Assembly (NCBI GenBank): GCA_025642075.2
Contig: JAODUO010000042.1
Location: forward strand, 699,001 to 763,000
Direction: 5' to 3'
Length of the DNA: 64,000 nt
From: Ridgeia piscesae
Lineage: Eukaryota > Annelida > Polychaeta > Sabellida > Siboglinidae
Below, piece by piece: positions 39,001-46,279 of the stretch. Positions within the stretch are counted from its first letter, which is position 1. Every line of letters starts with the position of its first letter. Position numbers and translations under genes: made by a program. The notes under the pieces are model-generated. The model worked only from the letters and a program-made list of their open reading frames with translations. It had not been told where the DNA came from and did no database searches.

Positions 39001-42000
39001 TATTGCACTGAACTATATTGTTAGTTAAATGAAACATGACTGTGGCTTTGATAAGTATACTTTAATATATTAATAATATTATGCTGTATGTTTGTGCTAG
39101 CTGTAAATGCATATTTTCCAATTATGTGTGGTATTACAATATATGCTAACTAAAATAAACATACATTCATCATCAGGCAACTCGTTTAAAGAATAACGCG
39201 CTGAACCTGTCAAGGCAATAACTGAGCACAACGTGTCATCATACTGTCATTTTTGGTACTTTTCATCGCTGGCATGACACGATATGACGAAGTAGGCAGA
39301 TAAACCAATCATACAGCTTTGACAGCAAAATAAATAGAAGTCATTTGACCAGGATGTATGTCAAATGTGGCACAGAATGACAAATAAATACATATAGTAT
39401 TCACCAAAAGTATACGAATTATCTCATGCAGGCTGTGTGCTGTGTCATCTTGAGCGAGTAGAATACAATTTTGAAAAGCACGGCAAAACAGTCTTTTGTG
39501 AAGGCGTGACAACAGGCTCAACACAACACGCACAAATGAAATCGATTCCATTTATTACGGCTACTCAAACAGCTGATGTGTCTTTATTTTAGAGTAATGC
39601 ATTGCTAACTATGTAGAAGTGCTTCTTACAGAAGCATGCCAGAGAGTGCAAATCAACGAGTGTACACCACATGCTGTGATGTCAAAAGCCATCGCTTGAA
39701 TGATACGATACGTATAGCTAAAATGAAGACAATCTAAAAATTTTAATGAATAAAGACCTTCACTAAATTAACTGATTAGAAAAATTGGCTGTAGTATTGG
39801 CAGTACATTTTTTTATAATTCCAACAACCATGTCTTGTATCTAAGAGTCGGGCCAATATACTCAACATTACATGTTTCTGGAAGAAATCTGCATCATCAC
39901 CAGGGCTGTGGTCAATTCCATTCAATCAATTCCAATTCCTGCTCCAATTCATTTTCTTTTAATTCAATTTCTTTCAATTCCAATTCCATCTATAATCATT
40001 CAATTTCAATTCCCGCTCCAATCCACATAACCAAAGTAACCCATAACATTTGACGATTAATGTTATTGACGTGTTATGTATTGGTATTTTTATACCATAT
40101 ATATTGTTTATATAATTCTATTTTGGCTTTGGCTGAAATAAAGTCACAAAATATATTTTTTGAAACACTAGATCAGCAAATTAGATGGTTTTGACTCGCT
40201 GAAACATAGCATAATAAAGCATGCAGAAATAAGATAAACAATTAACTCAAAATATTCCAATGCATCAACCAGTGTTTAAATGCTCATATAGGCAAGGTGT
40301 TACAAACTGACTGAGTAGCTAGGAAGAACATATTATACAAACCACTGAGTGGTTACTGGGTAGTAGTAGTACTAGCTGGGTAAAAATATAATTATATATT
40401 TTTATTTTTACAACATTTATATAAACGATGGTTGTCACTTGTCACATTGTGGTTATAATATATGGGTACTCTCAGTCTTCACTGGGCTTATATTTGCATT
40501 GGTAATCTTTGGACTTTAATTGGTTACACTTTGGACTGTTTGGAGATATCCTGGCTTCATTGGTCTATTTGCTTAGCATGTGAAACAACAGGGAAAGTGT
40601 GATTGTTATCTGGGCAATTTCAATGGTTCTTTGAATCAGTCCCCAGCCAGCACTCATTCACACAAGGCAGTAGGACAAGCCTAATTGACTTTTCATTCAA
40701 CAGTTTAATCCACTGATTAATTGCTGTGTAATGTTTGACCAGCAGCTTCATTATCCAGCTTTTCTTGGTCATTAAACACCATTGCCTGCACAGCAATACC
40801 CGCAAATATATGTAAAATATCCTTCACAGCATCACAAAAATACCAGATGCTCAATTCCTTTTCATTCAAATTCAAAACCTCTCAATTACAATTCAATTCA
40901 TTTTGTTCTAAATCTTTCAATTCCATTTTCCACTCCAATTCTGGAATTGAATTGGAATTTAATTTATCAATTCCAATTCTTTTTGAATTGACCGCCTGCT
41001 TAAATCCATGCCAAGTTTCACGACAACTTGCCTTGTTCACGACAACTCGATTTGTGACCAGATAAGTGAAATTGTTACTACTTGTGGGACAACTTAGTTA
41101 ATGTGTAGGGCAAGATGGTTCTTCTCAGGTGAATGTACAAAGTCTAGCATGCATTGCCTTTAACAGGGTTGCATTGCCTTTGACACAGCTCAACTGCTAA
41201 GTACCTAGGGATGAGTAGGTTTTGACATGTTGTTGATGAACAAGTAGTGTTTTTTTTACCTGTCCTCAATCCTCAATTTAACGAATTTCAAAACCTGCAT
41301 CACACCTAGGTGGCGGCATATATATTGCTTGACTCACCTGTCGGTCGAGGTATCGGAGGAAGAAGTCGAGCAGAAAGGACTTGCCCTTGCGGAAGGCGCC
41401 GGCCACTGACAGGACAACGACCTTCTTGTCTCGGACACGGGGGTCCAGGAGGATGCTCTCAAGGGCCTTCTCGTCCAGCTCAAAGGTGTGGTCATCCTTC
41501 GCCACTACCACTGACACCGGCCGACCCTTCAACTTTCTCCCGTCTGCCGCAACTACAGCAAGCAGTGCAAACAGTCAGCAGTTTGTAATTCTAGTGCTTT
41601 TGTAGTAAACTCATGTCATGAGTAGGCAGATCGCAGACTAGCCAATGGCTGAGAATTCATATACCTGGGTTTCATATATTTTCTTGTATTTATCACATAA
41701 ATACAAATTTGAATGTCAAATCTACAATGGTCAAATACCAGCTGTTGATGGCACAGCTGTGTGTGCATTTCTGACAAATCATTGGGATTCTGCTTGATGT
41801 TAAAAACATGAGTTATGTTATTCATTGTGTATTTGGGTATTACCCACATACCAATGTCTACTGTAACTGTAGATTTAGACACATTAAGAAACAGGTATGC
41901 AACTAAAACTAAGAAAAATTGCTGTACACTGCCTTGTTATTAGTTCTAACCAACAATGCACGTATATCCTAAAATTCCATAAAATAATCGTCTTATATGA

Positions 42001-45000
42001 GAATTAAATACACGCAACAATGTTAGTAATAGTAATAAGCATAGGTAGTAACAAACAGCTAACTAAAAATTTGGATATAAAATAAACCCAAACTGCTTAA
42101 CTATACACAACATTGTTACACAGCTCTGAACTGTTGGTGTTATTGTGTAAGGTATACTTAGTTACTAAAAACAATAACTAGAGAACTTGAATTGCTTATC
42201 TAATAACTCTAATCTAAAATCTGCCACAAGACACACCCTAAATAGCATTGAATACATGCATAGTCTCACTGACCCTCCCGATATACGTAAATTATATATC
42301 ACCAAAACCTTTTCAAACTGGAACAAAAGCACCGCATCATAAGACTAACAGGTGATCTAAGACTAAATATAACATCACTGTGCAGTATGCACAGTAGTGT
42401 TTGTATTACCATGAGATGCACCTTTTCCATTCATGTCCGATCTGACTTTCTATTGAGCACCGGCAAAATTACATAGCTAAACTCATGACCCAAATCTATT
42501 GAGGGTGTTCAGCCAGGAGAACCCAGCTGTTCAACCATGCATGAAGCTTACCTGAGCCTATATATCTAGACCCTGAAACAAATGAAGCGTGCACACATAC
42601 ACATACAACGGTACAAGCAATGAGGGCATGCAGCATAGGGTATACAGAAGAGACACTACCCTGCAATTGAAGAACATATAAATGTATATATATATGTATA
42701 TATATATATATATCTGTTTCATCACTACGTTACACAGTGAGTGATAATAACAACAGAAGGATTAAACTTGACCCAAACTAAAAATTGACAGATAATTCAT
42801 GCATGTTAAACCAGCATTCCTCAAAATGTGCACAACTTTAAGCATCACTCAATCAGTGGTATATAATGACAGGTATCAAATCTACAGTCTTAGTCAGTCT
42901 ATTGTACATATTCTATAATTTGTACAAAAAGAAATACATTTGATATAGTTTAAATGCTGTGACAGTTGTTGAAGTGTATTCGGATTGTACACTGTATGGA
43001 AGTATAACAGTGAACTAATAGTTTTAAAGCTACCCGTTATTGAGCCAAATCAATAGCTTTATCTAGAGACCTTCCACCCGCCTTTTGTATGGAGAAAATC
43101 TGTTTGGGACGGGTAGGAATTTAAATGGACGGGTAACAAATTTAAGAGCTAAACATCTTTGCAAATGACACTGTCGATTATGTTTTGAAAATGGTTGTCA
43201 CACATGTGTTTGTTGTTTATTTCAGGACATAATACACATCTTGACTGGTTTGTATGTATGTCAATTAACATACATGTGTCTACCATAAAATATTTTGACT
43301 AGTAAAAAATGCTATCCTGCAAGGCCTGTCTGTATTCCATACAGTGTACTAAATTGACAGAGCTCTGACAAAAATCAAATCTTTCAAAACAGAAGTTCTA
43401 GTCCAACTAAATGTCTAAAATGATATGCAGAATATCATAACAAAGTTGTTACAATAATTGTGAATTGAATCACTGATCTTGTGACAGAATGCTTCAACAA
43501 TACAGCAATTACTGGAAGCAAATGTTCAATGTCCATGGCAAATTAAACAAGTGCATGCTTCCATGTGAGTGACAGGCAACACGCAGAGGTTGTCACTTTA
43601 ACAACAACTAACCATGCAAACACCAACTATTATGTGACTGACGGAGAGTCACAGAGGTAACTTGCCTCATGTGCCTACAGTGCACATTTCTACAGTGTCT
43701 ATTTCTCATGAAGATGTCATTCTTTAGAAACTTATATATTATTGTGATTTGTACAGGATACAGAGCCAGAGATTGAGAATACTTTTTGGTCAACCTATTA
43801 ATTTGGATAATCTGTGAGTTCATATGGGACATCTCTGATTACCGGTAACATCTTTTTTTAATAACTTGAAAGCAGGGCTTTATGCAGGACAATTGTTTTG
43901 CCAGTCCCACATTTTTTGGTGAACACGTGTATGTTAACTCATAGTCATATGCATACAAGCAAGCTGAGATGTGTTTTATGACCTGAAATAAACTAGGCAC
44001 ACATGTGACACCCATTTTCAAAGGATAATTGGCAATACACTGTATCTATGATTTTTGAAGACCTTTTTGTTGCTTCTTATTGTTTACTTATCCAAACCAT
44101 TCCAGTTATATTTCTAACCAATCCAGAACAGTTTACACCTGTCCAAATGACAGGTATCTGCATAAATGCTTGAAAGTATGTTACATATATATTCTGGACT
44201 TCACATAATGTATGAAGACTAACAATGGGTCATATGGGACAGATTGTGTCATAAGGGATGAAACATATTGTATGGAACAGTTGAACATGTTACAAGGTTA
44301 AGTTTCAGATGTAACTGCAAGCATCAACAATAACCAACTGGTGTAACTGTCACGTACAATCATTGATATGTATGTAGTTTCAACATCTAGCAGTTGGTTC
44401 AAATTCAGAAAACACAAAACTACATTTTGAAGGATCTAGATAAAACAAAATCAAGTACAGACTTTGTTCAAAACTTCAAAAATTAATGCAACTTACTTGG
44501 TTCAGCTGCAGTATTTTGGTAAATACAGACATGTGGATGTTACCATTTAAGGAAGATTATCTGTTGAAATATTTATAATTTCCTAATGTCAGAAGCACAC
44601 TATAAAGGAATGGGTAATGAACTACCTCTATAGGTGGACCTGCCTTCCACACTTGATAGGACAGGGTACAATGGGACATGGAACTACACCATTACTCAAC
44701 ACCATTAAATTTTGTAATTTATATTTACATTAGATACACACCTAATAAGTTGACTTATATATTGCACTTAGTAACTTGAGTTAATATATATAAAAATGTC
44801 TCACTTTGAACAAATATTAATTTCATCAAAATTGTCAAGAACAAAAAACGCTACATCAAGTGTCATAAATTCAATGAATTGTCCGTTAACTTGATGGACT
44901 GGGTAGTTTGATATATACAATTACATGAATCACCTATCAACAGTACTTTTTTTATTTAGGATGTAAGAACACCTTTCCATGGAATCACCTAAGCCAGCAA

Positions 45001-45863
45001 CTCAAACTGGAATTGTGCTATGGCATTAGTCTATACTGGTTTTGGGTAACACTAAGGTTATCAGTTTTGAGATTTACTGGATTTATGCCCAGCCTCAGGG
45101 CCATTCATCTTGGTGAATTTTAGTTTTATATAGCCCGATAGCTGATCGCCTGTACGCCAACTGTGACCCTATCATAGAGACATGATTCTGGCACAGTAAT
45201 TCCTGAACACAAAATTCAGAGTCATATGTTTTAGGCAAAATTTTATTGTGACCACATGTTCACCATGTGACGTACGACTATGTAAAAACGTCTCAAGTGG
45301 CTGTTTTCATGCCTCATGGTTGGATCAGCAAATGCAGAATCATCCAAACATGGAAGTCATCAAGACTGTATCGATGAGCTATTTGGTGGATGGTACCCTA
45401 CCCTTAACTACAGGAATGCTATAGATTATGCGCCGTTTGTCCAGCAAAGAAGTGTATTTGAATTTCGAAGGGTTGTTCCACAATATGTTACAGACAGTGT
45501 ATCTACGTTTACATATACGCAGTGGCCATTCCGTGTGCATTTGTTATAGCCAACTATAAATATTACCAAGTAACGCATTCGAGGTTATTATAATATAATT
45601 TTGTGACGTGTAAGCGATCAAGCTTTGAACCCTAAAATCAACCATTTGTCGATTTGATTTCTTATCATGCTAGCAGACAGCGTAACCTGTTTACTTCGAA
45701 TAACAGCCACACTGTATCGACTAAAATGTCAGAATTAGAACTACAGGGAAAGCGGGAGGCAAAGCTATTTTATTTTCACTAACTGTTGTCATGAAGACAA
45801 CAAATAGTTACCTGGTGGACCGAATTTCGTCGGATGACCCGACTTTCTTTCGGAAGTAGCCAT
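14451..45863 (-). CDS. ATL: Atlastin, dynamin-like GTPase of endoplasmic reticulum fusion (13 coding exons)
   Basis: Atlastins are integral ER membrane GTPases that tether and fuse ER tubules. Thirteen exons on the minus strand join in phase: 45863-45812, 41552-41338, 29399-29265, 28778-28674, 26365-26315, 25759-25703, 25197-25105, 24794-24656, 23785-23658, 20399-20343, 16434-16363, 15519-15088 and 14531-14451. The sum is 1617 nt, or 538 residues plus stop, close to the usual 540-580. The P-loop GAFRKGKS is at 69-76, the switch segment ERNTTG at 112-117, the G3 motif DTQG at 141-144 and the G4 Arg-Asp at 212-213. These all sit five residues before their human ATL1 counterparts. A three-helix-bundle region and a double membrane segment (about 442-488) follow. 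The tail ends in KKMK. Most introns are phase 0. Only one atlastin gene is seen here, so its orthology to vertebrate ATL1, 2 or 3 is not resolved. Confidence 0.95.
14532..15051 (-). other. Atlastin intron 12, or 3' untranslated region of the short isoform
   Basis: AT-rich sequence between exon 13 and the end of the exon 12 read-through. It holds several AATAAA hexamers on the minus strand and a repeated TGACTCATTAAAT patch near 14850-14870. No coding potential. Confidence 0.5.
15052..15519 (-). CDS. ATL: Atlastin exon 12 (helical bundle, membrane hairpin) with alternative end
   Basis: Encodes residues 369-512 when spliced at 15088. It holds the family landmarks GGDKPY, RKMG and KHNDSKNIF, then RTPAVLF leading into two closely spaced hydrophobic segments (about 442-488) that form the ER membrane hairpin, then [11 protein letters not shown]. 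The acceptor is CTTCCCAG. A GTGGGT donor after TGGGAAACA (exon edge 15088) keeps phase 0 with exon 13. If it is not used, the frame runs on for 11 more residues to a TGA at 15052-15054, giving a 523-residue protein. Confidence 0.93.
   Translation of the reverse strand: MVGGDKPYIGPELFRREHERCKTYVLRLFASTRKMGSSAFCQIYLERLNGEIEELAESLSKHNDSKNIFAAARTPAVLFVIMTICYVVSGVFGVAGIETASNFISLVMCTALAALFMWGYVRYSGNYREIGMQIDSVTDVIWETVGVTNLMSSCQ
15520..16362 (-). other. Atlastin intron 11
   Basis: AT-rich with no exon-like segment. A (TTTA)n-rich patch lies at 16014-16032. Nothing else is recognised. Confidence 0.7.
16363..16434 (-). CDS. ATL: Atlastin exon 11
   Basis: Encodes residues 345-368: 24 codons, phase 0. 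[15 protein letters not shown] is an almost invariant atlastin segment in the middle domain. The acceptor is GTTTCAG and the donor CAG|GTAAGT. A 29-bp minisatellite begins about 50 nt upstream of the acceptor. Confidence 0.95.
16480..18740. repeat. 29-bp minisatellite in atlastin intron 10, about 63 regular copies plus a decayed tail
   Basis: The unit reads CACTCACACTGG then TACATCATGGTAGAACA. Copies from 16480 to about 18210 are almost identical. Sub-blocks share single changes (CCCACACTGG at 16770-16850; TCGCACTGG and a short TCCACTGG at 17620-17945), a sign of local homogenisation. From 18210 on the units vary (CATGATACAACACA, inserted CACAGCACACTGG) and fade by 18740. The array begins about 50 nt from the exon 11 acceptor. 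Confidence 0.97.
18895..18968. repeat. (TATG)n/(TA)n microsatellite
   Basis: Six GTATAT units followed by TA repeats, adjoining the left end of the inverted-repeat DNA element at 18969. Just before it (18757-18800) is GAAGAAGGTGGCCGATGGTG followed by GCTGAAACGTT, a motif type often seen at retroelement ends. Confidence 0.9.
18969..20160. mobile_element. Non-autonomous Tc1/mariner/pogo-like DNA transposon
   Basis: The ends are CAGTAGAACCTGTCTT (18969-18984) and its exact reverse complement AAGACAGGTTCTACTG (20145-20160). TA flanks both sides, as expected of the TA target duplication of this superfamily. Just inside, both ends repeat short GTCC/GCAGGTG(T/G)CC motifs. No transposase frame is present. 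A second CAGTAGAACCCC start at 19183 hints at a nested relative. It lies in atlastin intron 10. Confidence 0.8.
20343..20399 (-). CDS. ATL: Atlastin exon 10 (19-codon exon)
   Basis: Encodes residues 326-344 in 57 nt, phase 0. [18 protein letters not shown] is the conserved linker between the G domain and the helical bundle. The acceptor is GTTGCAG and the donor CGG|GTAAGT. A 1.6 kb minisatellite begins almost directly upstream of the acceptor in transcript direction. Confidence 0.93.
20412..22015. repeat. 29/26-bp minisatellite in atlastin intron 9, about 56 copies
   Basis: The unit is GACTCTGTGTAACTGTAC followed by AACAACTACAC. A 26-bp form lacks one CAA and alternates irregularly with the 29-bp form. 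Near 21435 the array switches from AACTGTAC to AGCAGTAC units, and the second half is almost all of that type. It starts about 15 nt from the exon 10 acceptor. One disordered stretch lies at 20835-20880. Confidence 0.96.
22016..23657 (-). other. Remainder of atlastin intron 9, with a dispersed repeat
   Basis: 22390-22810 is related to 53600-53950 (see findings). Elsewhere the sequence is unique and AT-rich. Short open frames show no motifs. Confidence 0.5.
23658..23785 (-). CDS. ATL: Atlastin exon 9
   Basis: Encodes residues 283-325, using one base from exon 8. It covers the end of the G domain and contains [19 protein letters not shown], closely matching the family (KEINGNKITCRGLVEYFK in vertebrates). 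The acceptor is GTCTGCAG and the donor AAG|GTCAGC, a slightly weak donor. Confidence 0.95.
23885..24655. repeat. 51-bp minisatellite in atlastin intron 8, about 15 copies, carrying copies of the exon 8 donor
   Basis: The unit holds GGCAATAAGGGTGATGTTTTC and CCCTGAGAC. At 51 bp it keeps frames open (17-residue repeat) on both strands. Units next to exon 8 contain CTCACCTGAGAGGC, the reverse complement of the true exon 8 end and donor. In units farther away this becomes CCACCAGAGCGGC or CCACCAGAGAGGC. Reading on from exon 8 meets TGA at once, so the open frames are not an extension of atlastin. Confidence 0.95.
24656..24794 (-). CDS. ATL: Atlastin exon 8
   Basis: Encodes residues 237-282 plus one base. 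It begins [10 protein letters not shown] and carries [13 protein letters not shown], a conserved atlastin/GBP-type segment after G4, then FDGRLS. The acceptor is TCACAG and the donor CTCAG|GTGAGT. The donor and the last few coding bases are copied many times in the adjoining 51-bp tandem repeat. Confidence 0.93.
24795..25702 (-). other. Atlastin introns 7 and 6 (exon 7 lies between)
   Basis: Intron 7 (24795-25104) and intron 6 (25198-25702) are AT-rich and contain no repeat or exon-like segment that I can support. Confidence 0.6.
25105..25197 (-). CDS. ATL: Atlastin exon 7 (G4, RDW)
   Basis: Encodes residues 206-236: 31 codons, phase 0. FLVRDW holds the atlastin-type G4 Arg-Asp pair that reads the guanine base (ATL1 Arg217/Asp218). 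It is followed by a Tyr-rich segment and LLDKRLQ. The acceptor is TTTGTAG and the donor CAG|GTATGT. Confidence 0.95.
25703..25759 (-). CDS. ATL: Atlastin exon 6 (19-codon exon)
   Basis: Encodes residues 187-205 in 57 nt, phase 0. It begins with the strongly conserved LFTEYGRLA and ends KPFQ. The acceptor is CCCGCAG and the donor CAG|GTGAGT. With exon 5 it completes the [14 protein letters not shown] run typical of atlastins. Confidence 0.93.
25760..26314 (-). other. Atlastin intron 5, with a small inverted-repeat element
   Basis: AT-rich, with an A11 run near 25953. It holds the short element annotated at 26078-26241. The remainder is unremarkable. Confidence 0.6.
26078..26241. mobile_element. 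Short inverted-repeat element (MITE), about 164 bp
   Basis: The left end CAGCTGACTCTCATTATAAG is imperfectly inverted at the right end CTAATAACGAGAGTCGACCG. TA dinucleotides flank both ends. No coding content. The terminal GACTCTC(A/G)TTAT motif is of a type seen in many animal MITEs. Confidence 0.65.
26315..26365 (-). CDS. ATL: Atlastin exon 5 (17-codon micro-exon)
   Basis: Encodes residues 170-186 in 51 nt, phase 0 at both ends. The peptide [17 protein letters not shown] matches the atlastin segment between switch 2 and the G4 strand. The acceptor is AACAG and the donor CAG|GTAGGT. The exon is too short for an ORF scan and was found by following the family order. Confidence 0.9.
26366..28673 (-). 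other. Atlastin intron 4
   Basis: It contains the 28-bp minisatellite (26530-27150). At 28383 there is a lone CAGTAGAACCTGTGTT, like the end of the DNA element at 18969 but without a partner. Otherwise unique. Confidence 0.5.
26530..27150. repeat. 28-bp minisatellite in atlastin intron 4, about 22 copies
   Basis: The unit is CCAATCCAAGTGGACACTAT followed by GACACCAG. Copies vary by point changes (CACACTAG, TATACCGG) and short deletions, so it is older or less homogenised than the 29-bp arrays. It lies about 165 nt from the exon 5 acceptor. Confidence 0.95.
28674..28778 (-). CDS. ATL: Atlastin exon 4 (G3, DTQG)
   Basis: Encodes residues 135-169: 35 codons, phase 0. It contains [11 protein letters not shown], the G3 motif that coordinates magnesium and the gamma phosphate, then the helix [15 protein letters not shown]. 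The acceptor is GTGCAG and the donor CAG|GTAACC. Read past the donor, the frame no longer matches the family (YNLSQN is expected), which places the splice site. Confidence 0.95.
28868..28915. repeat. (TA)n microsatellite in atlastin intron 3
   Basis: TA repeat with AAATA interruptions, flanked by unique intron sequence. Intron 3 (28779-29264) otherwise holds nothing recognised. Confidence 0.9.
29265..29399 (-). CDS. ATL: Atlastin exon 3 (switch 1)
   Basis: Encodes residues 90-134: 45 codons, phase 0 at both ends. It contains the family signature [13 protein letters not shown], followed by the MWSEPF strand. The threonine pair lies in switch 1. The acceptor is TTGTTGTAG and the donor CAG|GTGAAT. 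It is separated from exon 2 by an 11.9 kb intron, the largest of the gene. Confidence 0.95.
33076..33108. repeat. (TA)n microsatellite
   Basis: About 14 TA units in AT-rich sequence shortly before the LINE fragment. Confidence 0.9.
33253..33800 (+). pseudogene. 3' end of a non-LTR retrotransposon (CR1/L2-like)
   Basis: The plus-strand frame 33253-33342 reads [20 protein letters not shown] then KPHFF and a stop. This resembles the C-terminus of CR1/L2-type reverse transcriptase polyproteins (N.LP..I......L..FK..LK.HLF). About 400 bp of AT-rich tail follows, ending AAGCGCCACG...GTGGCGCTATACCAAATAAATA then (ATT)n, the usual 3' end of such elements. The 5' part is missing, as in typical truncated insertions. 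Confidence 0.75.
35115..35226. repeat. Tandem duplication, about 57 bp
   Basis: AAGCTCGGTTGTCGAAAACT...AACAAATTATAAGCC (35119-35169) is repeated with changes at 35175-35225. Confidence 0.85.
35248..35578. repeat. Diverged tandem repeat, about three units of 100-130 bp
   Basis: Each unit includes GGGAGTG(G/A)GGT, TTTTGTTAAAT..TGTTCAAT, ATTACA(T/G)(T/C)AT.TGCATAACAT and A(T/C)A(T/C)AGTTTC(G/A)CT(A/G)TGTT. Starts are near 35248, 35338 and 35478. Confidence 0.6.
35943..36030. repeat. (TG)n microsatellite, about 44 units
   Basis: Pure TG dinucleotide repeat. Overlapping Cys-Val and His-Thr open frames are artefacts of it. Confidence 0.98.
38722..38820. repeat. Two adjacent perfect palindromes
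   Basis: Arms of 20 bp (38722-38741 and 38755-38774, TCACATTAAATGTTATTGCT) enclose a 13-bp loop. Eleven bases later a 35-bp palindrome (38786-38820) has 17-bp arms starting CACGTGACATGAACATA around one base. Both are exact. Confidence 0.95.
39908..40995. mobile_element. Putative inverted-repeat element with CAATTCC-rich ends
   Basis: The left end begins GGTCAATTCC followed by about 110 bp dense in CAATTCC/CAATTC. The right end is similarly dense and finishes GAATTGACCGCC, the inverse of GGTCAATTC. The right end also contains an internal inverted repeat (CCAATTCTGGAATTGAATTGG). No transposase is present. Boundaries are approximate. Confidence 0.55.
41338..41552 (-). CDS. ATL: Atlastin exon 2 (G1/P-loop)
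   Basis: Encodes residues 18-89. It contains the family's opening segment ([13 protein letters not shown]), the beta strand VVVLSVAG and the P-loop GAFRKGKS. Lys75 and Ser76 bind nucleotide phosphate. Arg72 corresponds to ATL1 Arg77, an arginine important for GTP hydrolysis. The acceptor is CTGTAG. A second AG nine bases further in (TTGCGGCAG) keeps the frame and would drop three residues. The donor is CAG|GTGAGT. Confidence 0.95.
43058..43142 (-). mobile_element. Partial copy of the GGCTTTATGCA inverted-repeat family
   Basis: The run ATAGCTTTATCTAGAGACC, then CCACCCGCC and GGACGGGTAGGAAT is the reverse complement of the right third of the copies ending at 52405 and 55767. Confidence 0.65.
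43875..44169 (+). mobile_element. GGCTTTATGCA inverted-repeat element, copy 1 (about 295 bp)
   Basis: It begins GGGCTTTATGCAGG and ends TATCTGCATAAATGCT. It shares with copy 3 (55477-55767) CACA(T)TTTTTGGTG.ACAC, GAAATGTGTTTTATAACCTGAAAT-like sequence, ACACATGTGA.ACC and CCAAATGA.GG. No coding content. Confidence 0.8.
45812..45863 (-). CDS. ATL: Atlastin coding exon 1 (start codon)
   Basis: The exon holds ATG and 17 codons plus one base, ending CCACCAG before the donor GTAACT. The encoded peptide is short, polar and basic, as expected of the variable cytosolic N-terminus that precedes the GTPase domain. The ATG is followed by GCT. The phase (one spare base) matches exon 2 exactly. The adjoining sequence on the upstream side has CRE and CCAAT promoter motifs, which supports this as the true first coding exon. 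Confidence 0.8.
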
Positions 45864-46279
45864 GTTGACTTTTGAAATCTGACGTCACGCGCACTCCCAT
45901 CTTGCAATTGGCCTCGTGACGTCACGTACTATATGGAACCGGTTTACAATTTGACGTAGTGTGCGAATTAGTACACAATCGTGTTCCGTGCCTGCTAAAT
46001 TGGTATGTTTTACTGGGTAGAAACTGCGTAATTTATTATACATGGTGGTAAATAACGATAGTAAATATGCTGCATGGTTGCTAGTCAGTTGAAGTTAGTT
46101 TTCTATAGGTCGATGTCCTGTCACTCACGTTGACAGCTCAGGCGAATGAGTACTGCGGTGAAGCGGTTTTAGAGTAAATACGTATCTAGCAACTTCTCAA
46201 TATTGTATTTTTACGTTGTTTGAGTAGTATATTTTGCACAACGCATTTGGCGTACCAGAGACCAACCAGCAAGCATCAG
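45864..46279. promoter_or_regulatory. Candidate bidirectional promoter with two CRE palindromes and a CCAAT box
   Basis: Two perfect TGACGTCA sites stand at 45880-45887 and 45917-45924. Between them, at 45907-45911, is ATTGG (CCAAT on the minus strand). The segment is less AT-rich than its surroundings and separates the atlastin start (minus) from the first exon of the plus-strand gene. CRE sites bind CREB/ATF factors and CCAAT binds NF-Y; both are common in shared promoters. The transcription starts themselves cannot be placed from sequence, and the CREs may lie within the atlastin 5' untranslated region. Confidence 0.6.
46189..46279 (+). other. Probable non-coding first exon of the plus-strand gene
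   Basis: A consensus donor CATCAG|GTAAGT lies at 46274-46285. Spliced to the acceptor at 47956, the frame of the downstream ATG is open back to a TAG near 46188 with no ATG, so this would be 5' untranslated. The 5' limit is only the position of that stop. The true start of transcription is not known. Confidence 0.45.

Larger units (their letters stand above)
29400..41337 (-). other. Atlastin intron 2 (11.9 kb)
   Basis: Mostly unique AT-rich sequence. Contained features are listed separately: a LINE 3' fragment, (TG)n, tandem repeats near 35.2 kb, paired palindromes near 38.75 kb and a CAATTCC-rich element at 39.9-41.0 kb. Two G-runs occur at 30187-30195 and 30254-30262. Patches near 31.1-31.4 and 32.2-32.8 kb are less AT-rich but have no exon signals I can support. 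Confidence 0.6.
41553..45811 (-). other. Atlastin intron 1 (4.3 kb)
   Basis: AT-rich. It holds a (TA)n patch (42680-42712), one full and one partial copy of the GGCTTTATGCA element, and a 77-codon ATG frame on plus (45316-45549) that I cannot assign. No other exon-like sequence. Confidence 0.6.

Noticed and set aside
45316..45549. 77-codon ATG frame in atlastin intron 1
   Set aside because: No family motif, no promoter or splice signal and no neighbours. It could be a relic, but I cannot support it as a gene.
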